In this document: piece after piece, positions 12,081 to 24,388 of the stretch
Numbering within the stretch: the stretch's first letter is position 1
How the letters are laid out: each line of letters begins with the position of its first letter
Assembly: GCA_003667255.2 (NCBI GenBank)
Contig: RCWM02000313.1
Coordinates: 558,001 to 622,000, forward strand
Source of the DNA: Euschistus heros
Taxonomy: Eukaryota; Arthropoda; Insecta; Hemiptera; Pentatomidae
Direction: 5' to 3'
DNA: 64,000 nucleotides
Position numbers and translations under genes: made by a program
The notes under the pieces: generated by a model
Told to the model about the DNA's origin: nothing
The model's database searches: none
What the model saw: only the letters and a program-made list of their open reading frames with translations

Positions 12081-12476
12081 GAAGGGTGTTAGGCTAGAAG
12101 TGGGAATGGTCGGTAACCACAGTTCTGTGTGAATCGCAAAAGTAAATTACAAAGTTTATATTTTTTGTCTGTAGACAAACTGATTTTTTAAACCTCAAAA
12201 CATGTGATTTGAGGGCTACTGATGAGTAGTTCTCTTCAAGTTTCGCATGTTATTGTAATCATAATCAACTCATTTACTAGATGTATATATTTTATACAGT
12301 TGTAAATTTCAATAAATGGATATAAAAAAACAAAAAAAACATGTGAAAATCCTCTTTCTAGCCTTTATGAGACCATCTTAAGTGATAGTACATGGAACAA
12401 GCTAATATGAGGCGATTAAATCTCAATTTTGATTTTTTTTTGGACATTCCCCCTTCTAGGGTAACAACACCCTTTA
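12081..12476. mobile_element. Possible MITE with imperfect terminal inverted repeats
   Basis: The left end gaagggtgttaggctagaag (12081-12100, then tgggaatg) is mirrored at 12443-12476 (reverse complement: aaagggtgttgttaccctag, aagggggaatg). Both ends sit beside TTAATTA-type AT sequence. A LINE tail at 12215-12340 lies between the ends, so it would be a nested insertion. The alignment was made by eye. Confidence 0.45.
12215..12340 (+). mobile_element. Jockey-like LINE (family 1) 3' UTR
   Basis: 'gctactgatgagtagttct' and 'cagttgtaaatttcaataaa' followed by an A-rich tail match the UTR of the 3590-4118 copy. Coding sequence is absent. Confidence 0.75.
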
Positions 12477-12944
12477 ATTAATCATTCTAACAAATAGAAA
12501 GAGTTAGAGAAATTAAAGGTGACCTTTTTCAAATATTCTCCATTAAAATTTTAAACAGGACACTATCGTAAAAATGTAGATCCGAGCAACACCAGCAGAC
12601 TGTGTGTCAAAATCTTACATTTTGAAGTGTGAAGAAAAGTTACAACAAAAAGAATAGACCCTCTGCCAAAAGTCAAAACAAACTAAAGTACTTCATCTAC
12701 TAATTATTATGATAATTTACGAATATGAAGCGAGAATTGAGCCTCGTTTTGGCATAACAACTTTGATCAGTTTGGTACTCTGTAGAGAGAAGTAAAATGT
12801 GTTTCATAGGTTCGATCATTTTATCCATTCTCTAAATCTATTTATAATATCTATATTATCTATAAGGAGATGAATTTGACAGGGGTGCAGTCAAGGTTGA
12901 ATAAACACAGCCAGTTTTAAAATGAAAAACTTATATTTTGGCGT

Positions 12945-12983
12945 GCCAACGTTTCGACCTGCCTTGCAGGTCTTCATCAGGGC
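12945..12983 (-). ncRNA. Hammerhead ribozyme, family A
   Basis: Minus strand order: GCC, CUGAUGA core, A, stem II GACCUGC-AAG-GCAGGUC (7 bp, perfect), GAAA core, CGUU, GGC. A-C-G-U after GAA is palindromic, which would give a two-molecule stem III. GCC pairs with GGC as stem I, and the predicted cut is after GUU. All invariant core bases are present. Hammerheads of this minimal type are established in Penelope-like elements. Activity is inferred. Confidence 0.85.
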
Positions 12984-13624
12984 AAAAATAACAAAAATTG
13001 GATGTGACCAAGATGATACAAACATTAAAAGAAATAAATAATAAAAATAATTTAAAAATTAAAAAGAAACAAGAAAAAAATCTGTAGTTAATTAGATAAT
13101 TGAATACAAAATAGTAGTAAAGTCTAGTCAAAGATACAGTTGTAATAAAGTAATTAAATAATTTAAATTGAATAATATAAATTTAAAATTTTGTAAACTA
13201 ATACAACAATACAAAATAAATGGACTTACTTTTAATTTCTCATATTTTCCCAACCTCTTCCTTCGTTTATTGTTATGCCAACTTTATTATTTTGCTTACC
13301 TTTCTATCTTACCATTTTCTTTTTCATATAGATCCCTTATACCTTTTTTAATTCCTAATAAAAAACATCTGTTAATAAAATTGTTACATTAGTTTGTATT
13401 GTTGTATTAGTTTACAAAATTTTAAATTTATATTATTCAATTTAAATTATTTAATTACTTTATTACAACTGTATCTTTGACTAGACTTTACTACTATTTT
13501 GTATTCAATTATCTAATTAACTACAGATTTTTTTCTTGTTTCTTTTTAATTTTTAAATTATTTTTATTATTTATTTCTTTTAATGTTTGTATCATCTTGG
13601 TCACATCCAATTTTTGTTATTTTA

Positions 13625-13663
13625 GCCCTGATGAAGACCTGCAAGGCAGATCGAAACGTTGGC
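13625..13663 (+). ncRNA. Hammerhead ribozyme, family A
   Basis: Same 39-nt arrangement as its mirror copy: GCC, CUGAUGA (13628-13634), stem II, GAAA (13653-13656), CGUU, GGC. One stem II base differs (GCAGAUC instead of GCAGGUC), leaving one mismatch in seven pairs. Core bases are intact. Confidence 0.85.
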
Positions 13664-14239
13664 ACGCCAAAATATAAGTTTTTCATTTAAAAACTGGCTG
13701 TGTTTATTCAACCTTGACTGCACCCCTGACAAATTCATCTCCTTAGTAAAAACTCACAGTCAACAATACAATCATCATTATATTATCTATATTGTTTGTT
13801 TTTGTTTATTTATTTAGGTTGAGCAAGAAAACCGAGTTATTTTACGGGCTACCGAACTTTTCTATTCGGAGCGGGAAGTTGGGAATTAATTCCTCCGGAC
13901 CACTACGGTTCGGCGGAACATTGACAGGATGGTAGTAATCAACTTTTTTTCCTGATGAGAAACTCTTTTTTAATTCATTTAATTGAAAAAAACCATACAC
14001 GCTTTTACATATATGATATAATGTATATCTTTAGAAACATTACACATCAATAATATTATTAGTATAAATCAAATAAAAAAGTGAAGTATTCAGAAATGAT
14101 ATTCATATCAGAAGTTTATTTTGGTTTCTTAGATACTTTATTGTTTTTGTAATTATGGGTGTGTAATTGTTTCAATAAAAATATAAAATGGTAAAAGAAA
14201 TAATTAGATCAAATATCGAAAAAAAAATTAAATTTTTAT

Positions 14240-14625
14240 CTATATAAAACCTTCCGATTTACTCCAGAAGACTCATTTACATGACAGTTATTAGACCAAT
14301 TTGGACACGCGGAATTGGGCTTTGGTGCTCCACCAAACCTTCCAATTCTTCTCGTATCCAATCCTTACGATCCAAAATCCTTCGTAAAATCTTCATTCCT
14401 CCTTACAATACCACAACAAAACTTATATATAAAGATCTTTATGTTCCATATGTTACAGATTTGTCCTAAACCAGATACCTATGCTTTCATAGTAAACTCC
14501 ATACCCACTCAAATCCACTAGTCTCCCAACTTGCTTCACACTCAATTCCCGATAATCCTCCGAGGCATCTGAAAAGAAGATGGCTAAGAGACCTTATATT
14601 ATAGAACTTTAACCGAAGGGCTACA
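14240..14625 (+). pseudogene. Jockey-like LINE (family 1) RT C-terminal fragment
   Basis: The plus strand encodes, in shifting frames, TVIRPIWTRGIGLWCSTKP, then SSRIQSLRSKILRKI, then a stop-interrupted end reaching the 'gaggcatctgaaaagaagat' segment shared by all family copies. It begins about the same place as the copy at 3590, so both are heavily 5'-truncated. A-rich sequence follows at 14630. Confidence 0.85.
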
Positions 14626-15540
14626 AGTTAAAAAAAAATGTATATAAATTTGCATGTCTTTAAGAAAAAAAAAATGAATACCTAATCAAATAATAAAAAA
14701 TTAAGTGCAAGAAATAGGAATATTGACATTTTCTATTTTTAATTTAATTAATTTTTTTTTATGTTATATTCAATTTTTTAAACAAATAAAATAAAAATGT
14801 AACTGTTGTAACAGTTACAGATGAACATATATGTACCGAAATTAAATATTTACTATTCATAAATTAAATATGAAAAATAAAAATCTATCCTAAACGAGGA
14901 TTAAAGTAGATGGACGTTGCCTATTCACCATAAAATCCTCCCGTCTTGTTGAGTATTTTTTACTCGAAGAGATTTCCAAGAAAGAAAACCGGAGAGGGAA
15001 AGCCCTTTTAATCCGACCGCGCCTCTTGGGAAGGAATTTACAGACGTTTTTCCCATCTCTGGGAGGACACAATGAATATGTTAAACTGACTGGCTAGCAG
15101 CTTACGCCCGCCAGATTTTTGTACATTTAGAGGATGGCATTAGTTGTTATAATTCTTGAAAAAGCTGTTGATTTTATTTGGCTTAGCCTGCTTTAGGTAT
15201 TCAAATGCAGTTGTTGTTTCTTCTGTAATCTTTTTATTTTCTCTTTTTAAGTCGATTCTTTAAGCTCTCTTAGCTTTTCTCTTTTTTATTTTTTTTTTCT
15301 GTATTCTACTTGCTCTGAAGAAATGGCATCTTGTGTTTGGTTCCTCGTTAAAACAATATTACAAAACACTGTTTCTTTTACCCTTTTTTTTGCATACCGT
15401 CTGTTTTCATTACTATTTAGTTGATTATTCTTTTCTTTTTTATACACATCTTTATTCTATCTAATGATATTGTTTCAAATTTTTGATCATTTAATAAACG
15501 TTGACATTTCATTCATCCATAACCATGGAATCTGAAAATT
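14626..15540. other. No gene recognised
   Basis: AT-rich. A GC-richer patch at 14930-15080 has a 60-codon minus frame without recognisable motifs. Confidence 0.4.
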
Positions 15541-15716
<176 letters not shown>

Positions 15717-17165
15717 ATCTATCTATCAATTTCTGATAGTATTAAAGGAATAATAGTAAGGTCTTTATTTATTTATAAAATATATACAAACATACTGATT
15801 TCATCTATAATATTAACACCCAGGTTAAAGACATCCAAATTAGCTCTCTTTCCTCTACGTGAGGATTTAACTAGGTTTATGAGGTATTCTAAGGCCGGGT
15901 TTTTTTCTCATCGAATTTTTTACCTTGGCAGCCCTACTAGTTGCAGCGGAGGATAGAATTGTGACTTAAACAATGTGCGGAAAAATGTACGATGGGATTA
16001 TAAAACGCCGACGGCAGCAATACAGACACTCACTGGCAACACATTAAATCCTAGTTCCGTTGAAAAATTCGAATCGGAAAAAAAAAAAACCTAGAAAAAC
16101 TATTTCATTCAGCCTGAAAATATTTCAAATTACTAATCTTACATTTAAGTGTTTAAGAATTAGTAATTTATTTATTTATTTTTTTTTTTACAACGGTGAA
16201 ATAGTGATGAATGGTGAACCCGAGTCTAATATAGGTAACCAGGCAGATAAAATAAAACAAACGAAACTGTTTTTAAATTTTTTTTTATTAAATTGTCAGT
16301 CATTTAGGTCACCGGAATTGTTTTTGTTATTTAAAGTGACACCCGCAGAGAAAAAAATTCCCATGTTCGGAAAAAGAGAAAAAGTTAATTGCTAGATGAA
16401 ATCTGTATTTTCAATCTCAAATTATATTTGGCATTAGATGGTTGAGTTCTATTTTTGGTTTAACCGATAATGTAAATTATTTGTAATTTTACACAGATAT
16501 TTATATAACAGTCGTTTCTGGATCTAATTTACACCTTGTTGAATTGGTTAAAAATAACTGCTCGAGATTAGATAGTATAATTTGTTGGATATTAGATATA
16601 AATTTAGGGATTTACTATTATCTTAAAATAGGAAACTTTTGCTAACTAGATATAATATTACAATATTTAATATGAACTATACATTATTGTTATAATTAGG
16701 GACATTTTTTCAGGACTATGGCCATCTACGAATCATTAGAGTTCGATGTTGTCACATCGAGACCGTGTATTAATTAAATGGACACGTTAGGGGATAAATT
16801 TAACTATAAATAGTTAAAATCAGGTTTAGCAATTTAAAGATTTTCAATTATATTGCCATAATTTTCAATTCAATTATTATCAAAGCTATAAACTTGGATA
16901 AATATGAAGCGACATATGAATCCCAGTGCAGTTTAAAAATCTACCGATATGTGGCCATTCAGCAACAATTTTGCATTGGTAAAACTATTGCACCCATCAG
17001 AAACAAATTTTAAGTTCATAGTTCTAGGAAGGTTTAGTAAAGTTTTTATAATAATATTTTAAATGTAAAGCGTTAAGTAACAGAAACGAGGTTTGTCAAT
17101 TTTTTTCCTACCGGCAAAAAGTATTACCTAATCAAAATGTCGATTCTTTTGCTTTCTTATATTGT
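15717..17165. other. No certain gene; possible LINE N-terminal scrap
   Basis: Mostly non-coding. In the plus frame at about 16240-16350 the string LNFFLLNCQSFRS resembles the start of LINE endonuclease domains (usually '...NCQSxRNK'), but the similarity is short. Confidence 0.3.
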
Positions 17166-17169
17166 GTCT

Positions 17170-17550
17170 AGAAATAAGGTCCATGGGCATTAGTTGCAAG
17201 CACTAATAATGCAGTCTATTATCAGCAAGAGTTTCTTAATAGTCTCTGTCCATCTGGATTACCAACTGATAAATTGAAAAAATTAACTCATATATTAAAA
17301 TTTTTACATTTCGCTTTTAAGTAATCTTCAAACACTTTATCACTACAATTTTAACTAGGATAGAAATTACTGCTATGTTCGAAAATATCATTAAAGAATT
17401 CAGTGCTAAGTTCGAAAATATCATTGAAAAAATAATGATCAATTGCGTAATTCAATACAAGATTTGTATCGATAAACAAATAAAATTTCAATTATAGGTT
17501 AAAGTTCTTTGCTTACGAAAGCGGGCGAAGCTACAACGGAGGATGCTATT
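17170..17550 (+). mobile_element. Helitron fragment with helicase scrap and 3' hairpin end
   Basis: The plus strand at about 17190-17280 encodes ASTNNAVYYQQEFLNSLCPS then LPTDKL, matching the helicase fragment of the 9.1-kb copy. At 17500-17540 'cttacgaaagcgggcgaagc' matches the 3' hairpin region of that copy. The middle is deleted and the frame is broken. A LINE tail adjoins directly. Confidence 0.7.
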
Positions 17551-17559
17551 ATTATATAA

Positions 17560-17930
17560 ATGAAAAACGTACATAATATAAATACAGATAAAATTGATAT
17601 AGTTACATGAAAACAACTTGTAAAGCAACTAATCATTGGTGGCACTTATAAAAGCACCAAACTCGAGGCCATATTCTTTTCAGACGCTTCAGAGAGTTAT
17701 CGCAAATTGGAATCGGAATCAAGTTGAGTGGCTTGTCGAGTTGAGTGGCAATGGAGTTTACTATGAAAAGATAGTTACATGGTTTGGGGTAAATCATCAA
17801 CATATGGGACATTAAAATCTTTTAGGATAAGTTACCTTTTAACAACGAAAGAAGGATTGTAAAGATTGGGTACGAGAAGAATTGGAAGGTCTAGTTCAGG
17901 TCCACTTAATGAGCAATTTCAGTTTATTTA
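17560..17930 (-). mobile_element. Jockey-like LINE (family 1) 3' fragment
   Basis: Minus-strand copy. The 'attggtggcacttataaaag' segment and 'ttcttttcagacgcttcaga' correspond to the UTR and coding end of the family, and the coding complement continues to about 17900. It is strongly diverged and immediately abuts the Helitron end. Confidence 0.65.
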
Positions 17931-17934
17931 TTAA

Positions 17935-19140
17935 TATTGATAATATTTCAGAATAATAATGTATAATCATTGCAAAGATGGTTGTGGTTAAACAGTAAGT
18001 ATGATATTGACCTTCTACCTCCTTGGGACAAGTTCCAATGCGGCTGCATAAGGTAATAATAGATCATGAATGAGTTAGTTTTGTAAAAAACACAAATTTT
18101 ATTAGTTTTGTATTCTATAAGTGTCCAGTGGTGATATTGAGGAGAATCACCCAGAAATATCTTACTAGCAGTGTAAACTCTGTTAAAATAATTGTGTTAC
18201 GAGAAAGAAGAATCTTTGCCGAATCGATATGGAACGGCCCACATTAATAGGGACCTAATAGAATTACAAGTGTGAGCCAGGAGGCTCATGTTCCGCCATG
18301 TGGGAGGAACATCAAAGGAGCCACAACTAAGCCAATTATTTCAGTTCGCTATGATACGTCCATTTGCCCTTCGACCACCCGTTTCGGGCAGTTTATGGTA
18401 TATTTTAATAAAAGTAAGAGGCTACTCTTGTATTCACTTTGATATTTTAAATTATCACCAAGTTTCTTGTTGAGTATTGGAGTTCTGTCAGATGGCAGAT
18501 CATCAATCTTTTTCGGTCGAATGTTTTTAAAGGAATACTGATCTCTCACATTCGAATACCATTTCAATTGTTTTATTTTTTTCCCTTTAATTTTGATATG
18601 GTTAGTATTTAGTACTTATTACGTTTATGCCCTAGCTTAAATGTATACATTTTTTCATAAGTTTCAAATTTTTTCATCTTGACAAAAACAAGATTTGTGC
18701 TAACTTCTTTCTTTGAAAAGATAGTTTGATTATTTCATAAAAAGAAAGTTTTACAAAACTGTTGATGAAAGATTATTTTATTAGTTCCACAAGAGGCGCT
18801 CCAGCCTCTTCACGCGCCCAGAATACCTTTTATCGATTCTAACCTTGTTCCGATTTATTCTGATGTTTAAGTCGCTAATTTTCGAGGGAAAGGTTATATT
18901 CCTCAATTTACGGAGAAACTCTAAATCTGTGTCCAAACTAATATTAACTTTTTTTTTACCTTCTGACATTAAAATGAGAAATAAGAAAATATAAAAATAT
19001 AAAGCACTAAATCAATGTTGAATTAATATTATATTAAATCAAAATTAATATAATGCTAAATCACTAGTAATATGAACTTCTGATCAACTTTCTGATGTTA
19101 GGACAGTAGAAATAACAAATTATAAATACATAAATTAAAA
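17935..19140. other. No certain gene
   Basis: Contains the short minus ORF at 18781-18969, described separately. Otherwise AT-rich and featureless. Confidence 0.4.
18781..18969 (-). CDS. Hypothetical 62-residue ORF
   Basis: ATG to stop, very rich in Lys and Arg (start MSEGKKKVNISL; end RYSGRVKRLERLLWN), with charged and hydrophobic residues alternating as in a helical basic peptide. I do not recognise a family. There is no signal peptide or membrane segment. It could be a piece of a transposon protein, a terminal exon, or chance. No splice signals were assigned. Confidence 0.2.
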   Translation of the reverse strand: MSEGKKKVNISLDTDLEFLRKLRNITFPSKISDLNIRINRNKVRIDKRYSGRVKRLERLLWN

Positions 19141-19189
19141 TCCATGCCAGAGTTTGGCACAATGGACTTCTATTTAAACATAAATCATT

Positions 19190-20202
19190 CCTCCCTTCCA
19201 CGTGGTATCTTAACCTTCTCTATTTCCTTTCCGACAGATTTTTCTCTGTTCGACCAAATAGGGCTGGAGTACCGCAGGGATCGATTCTTGCACCTCTGCT
19301 ATACATTATTTACACACGCGACATACCCACTTACCCTAACACGATAATAGCAACATACGCAGACGATACTGCAATTCCGACTAGACACTCCGACTAGACT
19401 AGACACAATGAGGCTTCACTGACTCTCCAACACTATCTACAACAATCACAAGGCTGGTTCGACAAATGGAAAATTATACTCAATAACGACAAACTCAATA
19501 ACTTTTGCACTTCGACATAATACCTGCCCCATCGTTTACATTAACAATGTTCCAATTAAACAGACTGACACTGTTCAATACATAGGCCTAATGTTCGACA
19601 GAAGGATGACATGGGGCCCACATGTGAAACAGAAACGCCTAAGACTTAACAAAAGACTGAGACTATTATATCCAATTCCACACAAACGATCTAAATTGAA
19701 AATGTCGCAAAGACTAAATACTTCGCCTTACTTATTAAAACCTCTATGGATGTACGCCTCACAAATTTACGGAACACCTAAAAAAACACATATCCAAAAA
19801 ATACAGACTTTTCAGCCAAAAACCTTAAGACTCATTACACCATCACCCTGGTATGTCAATAAAAAAACTTTACACACAGACTTACACATACCCGTGGTAC
19901 TAAAATGATAAAAAAGACTTCACGACAAACTTCACGGACATATCAATAATTTAGTAAAAAGTATGGCCTCCATAAGCTTGCCAGATAATACTCAAAGGAG
20001 ACTAAAAAGGAGTTGGTTGAGGGATCTACTCCGTTAAAACTGATAATATATCATGTTCATGTTAGGAGTAAGTACCGCTGGGTGCTGTCCTCCCTCATGC
20101 CTGACATGCCAATTATCTTGTATACAACAATTTATCAAATCTGCTTGTTGTCACATGATAAGTGACAGGTGTGGATTAAACAAATAAAGAGAAAAAAAAA
20201 TC
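19190..20202 (+). pseudogene. Jockey-type reverse transcriptase pseudogene with 3' end
   Basis: A non-LTR RT read across several frames. RAGVPQGSILAPLLY at about 19260 and the catalytic ATYADDTAI at about 19345-19370 are RT motifs 4 and 5. Motifs such as GWFDKWKI and MFDRRMTWGPHVK follow, then the jockey C-terminal region (RLITPSPWYVNKK, LHTDLHIPVV) near 19830-19900. Multiple frameshifts and stops (for example around 19390, 19500 and 19906) make it dead. The 3' UTR ends with AATAAAGAG and A8 near 20200. The 5' part (endonuclease and fingers) is missing. This family differs from family 1. Confidence 0.9.
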
Positions 20203-20204
20203 CA

Positions 20205-20950
20205 TGTTGAAAGTTTTGTTGTAATGAAATAAGGACATATGAAACTTCTGATACACTTTCTTTTTCCTTCTTCTTCTTTTTTTTTAAGTTAACAACTACA
20301 TTACCAAAATCTTCATTTTTTTTTTTTTTTAACTATTTTAAATAGCGTTTTTATTACCCGAATTATGGAAACCGATAAAAAAAATTTAATGGAACAAGTT
20401 TTATGATAACTGTTGGCATACTCTAGGGAAGTTCTGAAATCACTGGTTGAGAAGTTTAGTAGTAATAGTAGTTAAATTTGTTTACTGATATTTGTTCACT
20501 TGTTTGTTTACTTCCACCTGCCTTTGTTCCTTTGTTTTGGTCTCAGAAACATGTTACTTCTTCTTCATTATACCTTTCATCCGGATTTCAAGTTTACTGT
20601 AAATTTTAGTAACCATGACTATATCAGGCGATGAAATAATATCGTCGAAAATCCAATCTTAAATTTTCTCGAAATGAGGAAAGAAATATTTTCAATTATC
20701 CTATTTTAAAGGTGTCTCGTCACGACATTAAAAAAAAATCTACTCGTGGGGCTCATCAGGTAAATAGAAAGCTGTTTACAGTTACTTGAAGACACCTAAA
20801 ATTTTTATTTATTACAATAATCGTTTAGTTCTAATCTAGTGATGCATATAACGTTTCCATCACTATGAAGCCTAGTCATAAGTTAATGAGCCAATATGTA
20901 TTTGGTTCCTTGTTATACACCGGTAAACTAATATACTCTGTATGAATATA
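20205..20950. other. No gene recognised
   Basis: AT-rich with poly-T runs near 20275 and 20320. No coding content. Confidence 0.4.
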
Positions 20951-20954
20951 ATCT

Positions 20955-21090
20955 GAATTTAGAATTTTTGACGTATTAAATGTTTGTATGGTATTTTTCA
21001 ACTGAAGATGGATGAAACTAGTTTTCTGAAGAACCAAGTAACATAGAACTGGCAAATCATTAATCGATTCCTAATTATATTGATCCTTCT
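20955..21090 (+). mobile_element. Penelope-type terminal repeat relic (family B)
   Basis: Contains 'ttcaactgaagatggatgaa' then 'actagttttc', a hammerhead motif whose stem II has been deleted. The sequence ends 'attatattgatccttct', as the intact element at 32365-33045 does when read from its far end. No coding sequence. Confidence 0.55.
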
Positions 21091-21094
21091 CTTT

Positions 21095-22465
21095 AATCAT
21101 GCTGACTTCAACTGTAAGTTAGCTAAGGTCCTGAAGAGGTGAATTGTCGGCCTTGGCGATTCTAAGGCAAGTTTACTGTGATGGTGGCTTCAGATTGCGA
21201 TTTTCTTACCTATTTTCATTGGTGTGATATTGGTGCGGAGTCTAAAACCCTTCCCTCTGCAAGAACAACCACTGGCTGAAAGCTGTCTGTAAATAGTGGA
21301 GTTTAGACGCTTAGCACCGTCAAAATCTCGAAAAAAAAGTCATAAAAAACCTTTGATGTACTGGTGGTCAATAAAAGCAGGGATTAAAAATGTTTCCTTA
21401 TTCTTTCTGGTCCTCTGAAGGTTGGTTCCACGAATGGTCTGCTGGAAGACGGAAATCTGGGAACACTGTGCTCCAAATTCGGTTCGGTACAGTTGATGTG
21501 ATAGAAGTGGAAAGGATGTGTGAGGTCATTCATCGCCTTGCAAATATGCTTCAATTTGAGAACTGTTATTTTTCTTGTCAAAAAAATATATTGCCTGAGT
21601 TAAAACCATCTGGAAAGTGTGGTATCCAGATTCGAACAATTCTAATTTTTGATTATTTATTCAGAAACTTTAATCTCTGTTCTCGAGAATTCCCAGTATA
21701 GTTGAGATATGTCTTTATACTACACCCAGAATTGTTCTGTACTTTTCCTCATCGATAATTTTCTAGTTTCCAGAATACCATATTAAGGCTGCAATTATTA
21801 TATACATTTTTTTTTTGTCCCTACTAACCGTAAAATTAATGCAGTAATTAAATTGATATGATCGTTCCTTAATCTTTTACAGATTTTGTTTTTATAAAAA
21901 ATAGAAAAACAGCTTTTTACATTTGAAAAATAAAATAATAAAAAACAAAGTAATAGTAACTGAAAATTCTTAACCTTTTGGAAAAATTAGCATTGCTCAA
22001 ATTAAAAAAAAAACAAAATAACATTTCTTTTGCACAGCGTACTTATGCATTTTTGTTATGTACAGGTTATGTAGATACATTTTTCTTATTCCCGTTTCCA
22101 ATTAAATAACAACTAATCAAAAATTGAAACTAAAGTGGAACATAAGAATATTGTTGTATTAATTAAATATTTTCTTGTCTCAATATGAATAAGCCTCAAT
22201 ATTTGATTAAATTATGTCTCAGCATTAATTTTGAAATCACTTCATAAGCATTAAATATTTTACTTAAAATTAATTAATGAAGTTTTACCTTGTAATTTAA
22301 GAAACGATCTTTGATGAAGTATTTAAAAAAAAATAATTGTAAGTTAGCTCTTTTTTTTCAAAGCATTATTATTTTGACTGGAATAATATTTACTTGTTAA
22401 CTAGCTTAACAAGAGTTTTAGAGTTTTATTAAAGCCTTTTTACGGCTAATTTGAAAGTATTAAGC
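21095..22465. other. No gene recognised
   Basis: At 21390-21580 both strands are open for more than 60 codons and the G+C is slightly raised, but neither translation resembles a family I know. The rest is AT-rich. Confidence 0.35.
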
Positions 22466-22467
22466 GA

Positions 22468-22685
<218 letters not shown>

Positions 22686-22689
22686 TGTT

Positions 22690-24332
22690 AAATATTTTCA
22701 GGCGTTAAAATCATTCTGCTCATAGTTGTTGAAAATTAAGGATTAATTTTTCTTATTATTGATTTTTAAAGAAATAAATTTGTATCGCAGATTCACGATT
22801 CAAAATGAAATTCACGATTCGATTGATTCTTAGGATGTTCCTATAGCATTGATGTTCAGTTTAGTATTACCAGACAATGGCAGATGTTATGTGTCCATGT
22901 TGATTATAGATTATAAATGTAAAAGGGAAATGCAAAACTCATTTAATTTTTTTTTTTTTAACTAAGCAGAAATTCCTGAAAGCAGTAAATTAGTTTTAGT
23001 GGAGTAAAGCCTCTCCCTTGACTTGTATCACAGCATCAAGTGTTCTAGTTATTCTTTTTGTCAAGTTTTATGCAAATTCTTCCTCATTGGATAATATCAA
23101 TGATAATAAATCCGTTGAATTGATTCATTTGAAATACATAAAAATCTTTTTCAAGCAACTGGTACTAATCAATGCCTATGTACACCTTAAATGCAGACAC
23201 CATTAGTTCCAGTTCTAGCGATGTAAATCGAAACCCTCTAAGCAGTAAAGTTGACGATGATATAATTAACTTCGTTTGTGATTTTTGTTTCGTAAACTGA
23301 AAACGAGTAGAGTGACGTTTTGTTTCAGATTAGTCTGCCTTGGATGTTTATACAAATAATGAATGAATAAGATTTTACCAAAGGTCTAGTGAGCTCTGCG
23401 CTGAGTGTTATATCTCTGGGAGGGATCAATTCAGAGTTGGTAAGATATGAAATTTATTAGACGGCCATAGAGTTTTTCAGGCCTTTTCTTATTGCTGATT
23501 TGTACATGAATGCATATGAATCAAGTAAACAAGAGTACGTGATCTCTTTTGAACCGTTTATAAGCGACCATTCCTTTTCCCACGGTGGATAAACTACGAC
23601 CATACGTGGACAAAGATTTTTCCGAACCCCAAGGATGTACGAACTTTGAATTACTCAGCTCGTATTCCATATTTTTGGAATTTGGAGCTGTCCTTTTTAA
23701 GTCCTGCAGAGAACTTGGGTGTGTTTACAAACGTGTTAGATGGCAACTCTCGAACCCCCTCTGTAGAATACACGTGTTACCAACATTTTTATTAGAGACG
23801 TGAGATAATAAGAAGCAAGAGTTTCAGCAACTTTGGTTGTGTTTCTCGATTTCTGTAATTTAAGACCGATGGTGGCCTATCCCTTACTAAAACGTAGCTA
23901 TCGTTATCGAAATTTCTGAATATGCTTTAGGTTTTCGTTGCATATTCATAGCCCATCATCAATCAAAACGTTCAATGTTACATTTAAAAAACATTGAACG
24001 CTTAAATTGTTTAATTAGGGTGCAAATATTTGAAATTTTACAAGGAGCTATAAATTAATCATTCCTCTCTTATTTACAAACGAATAGAATAAACAATAAT
24101 ATTAGGTCATATCTATAATAAAAAATCGACAATGTTAATATCAAATTAAGGGGCACAATAGATAAAAACGCATCCATGCATACAGAGAATATATCCACTC
24201 TGGCCGAGGATCCCTGAAACAACGTCCATCTTACCATTCGAGGGGCTAAGCAGAATATATAATTTTAATTAACCACATATAGTATTTGTTCCAACTAATT
24301 AATGCTACTTGCTGATTATTAATTTATTTCAT

Positions 24333-24388
<56 letters not shown>

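Larger units (their letters stand above)
12863..13745. repeat. Foldback element with 353-bp near-perfect inverted arms (Penelope-type terminal repeats)
   Basis: The left arm 12863-13215 and right arm 13393-13745 are reverse complements with only a few mismatches seen. They surround a 177-bp spacer at 13216-13392. Each arm contains one hammerhead ribozyme motif. The outer end of each arm reads 'ttgactgcacccctgac', close to the end of the 50.3-kb and 57.9-kb repeats ('ttgactgcatccctgac'). A 'tatattatctata'-like sequence near both flanks (about 12850 and 13780) may be a target duplication. The equal 66-codon frames in the two arms are mirror images and not genes. Confidence 0.88.

Noticed and set aside
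12931..13677. Two 66-codon frames with almost identical proteins
   Set aside because: They are the same inverted-repeat arm read on opposite strands. Part of the 'protein' is the hammerhead core.
21384..21701. Overlapping plus and minus ORFs as a host exon
   Set aside because: No family pattern on either strand and no convincing splice pair.
23585..23803. 72-codon ORF as an upstream exon of the CUB gene
   Set aside because: Preceded by 'ttttcccacgg', which lacks an AG acceptor, and the residues do not resemble a CUB or signal region.
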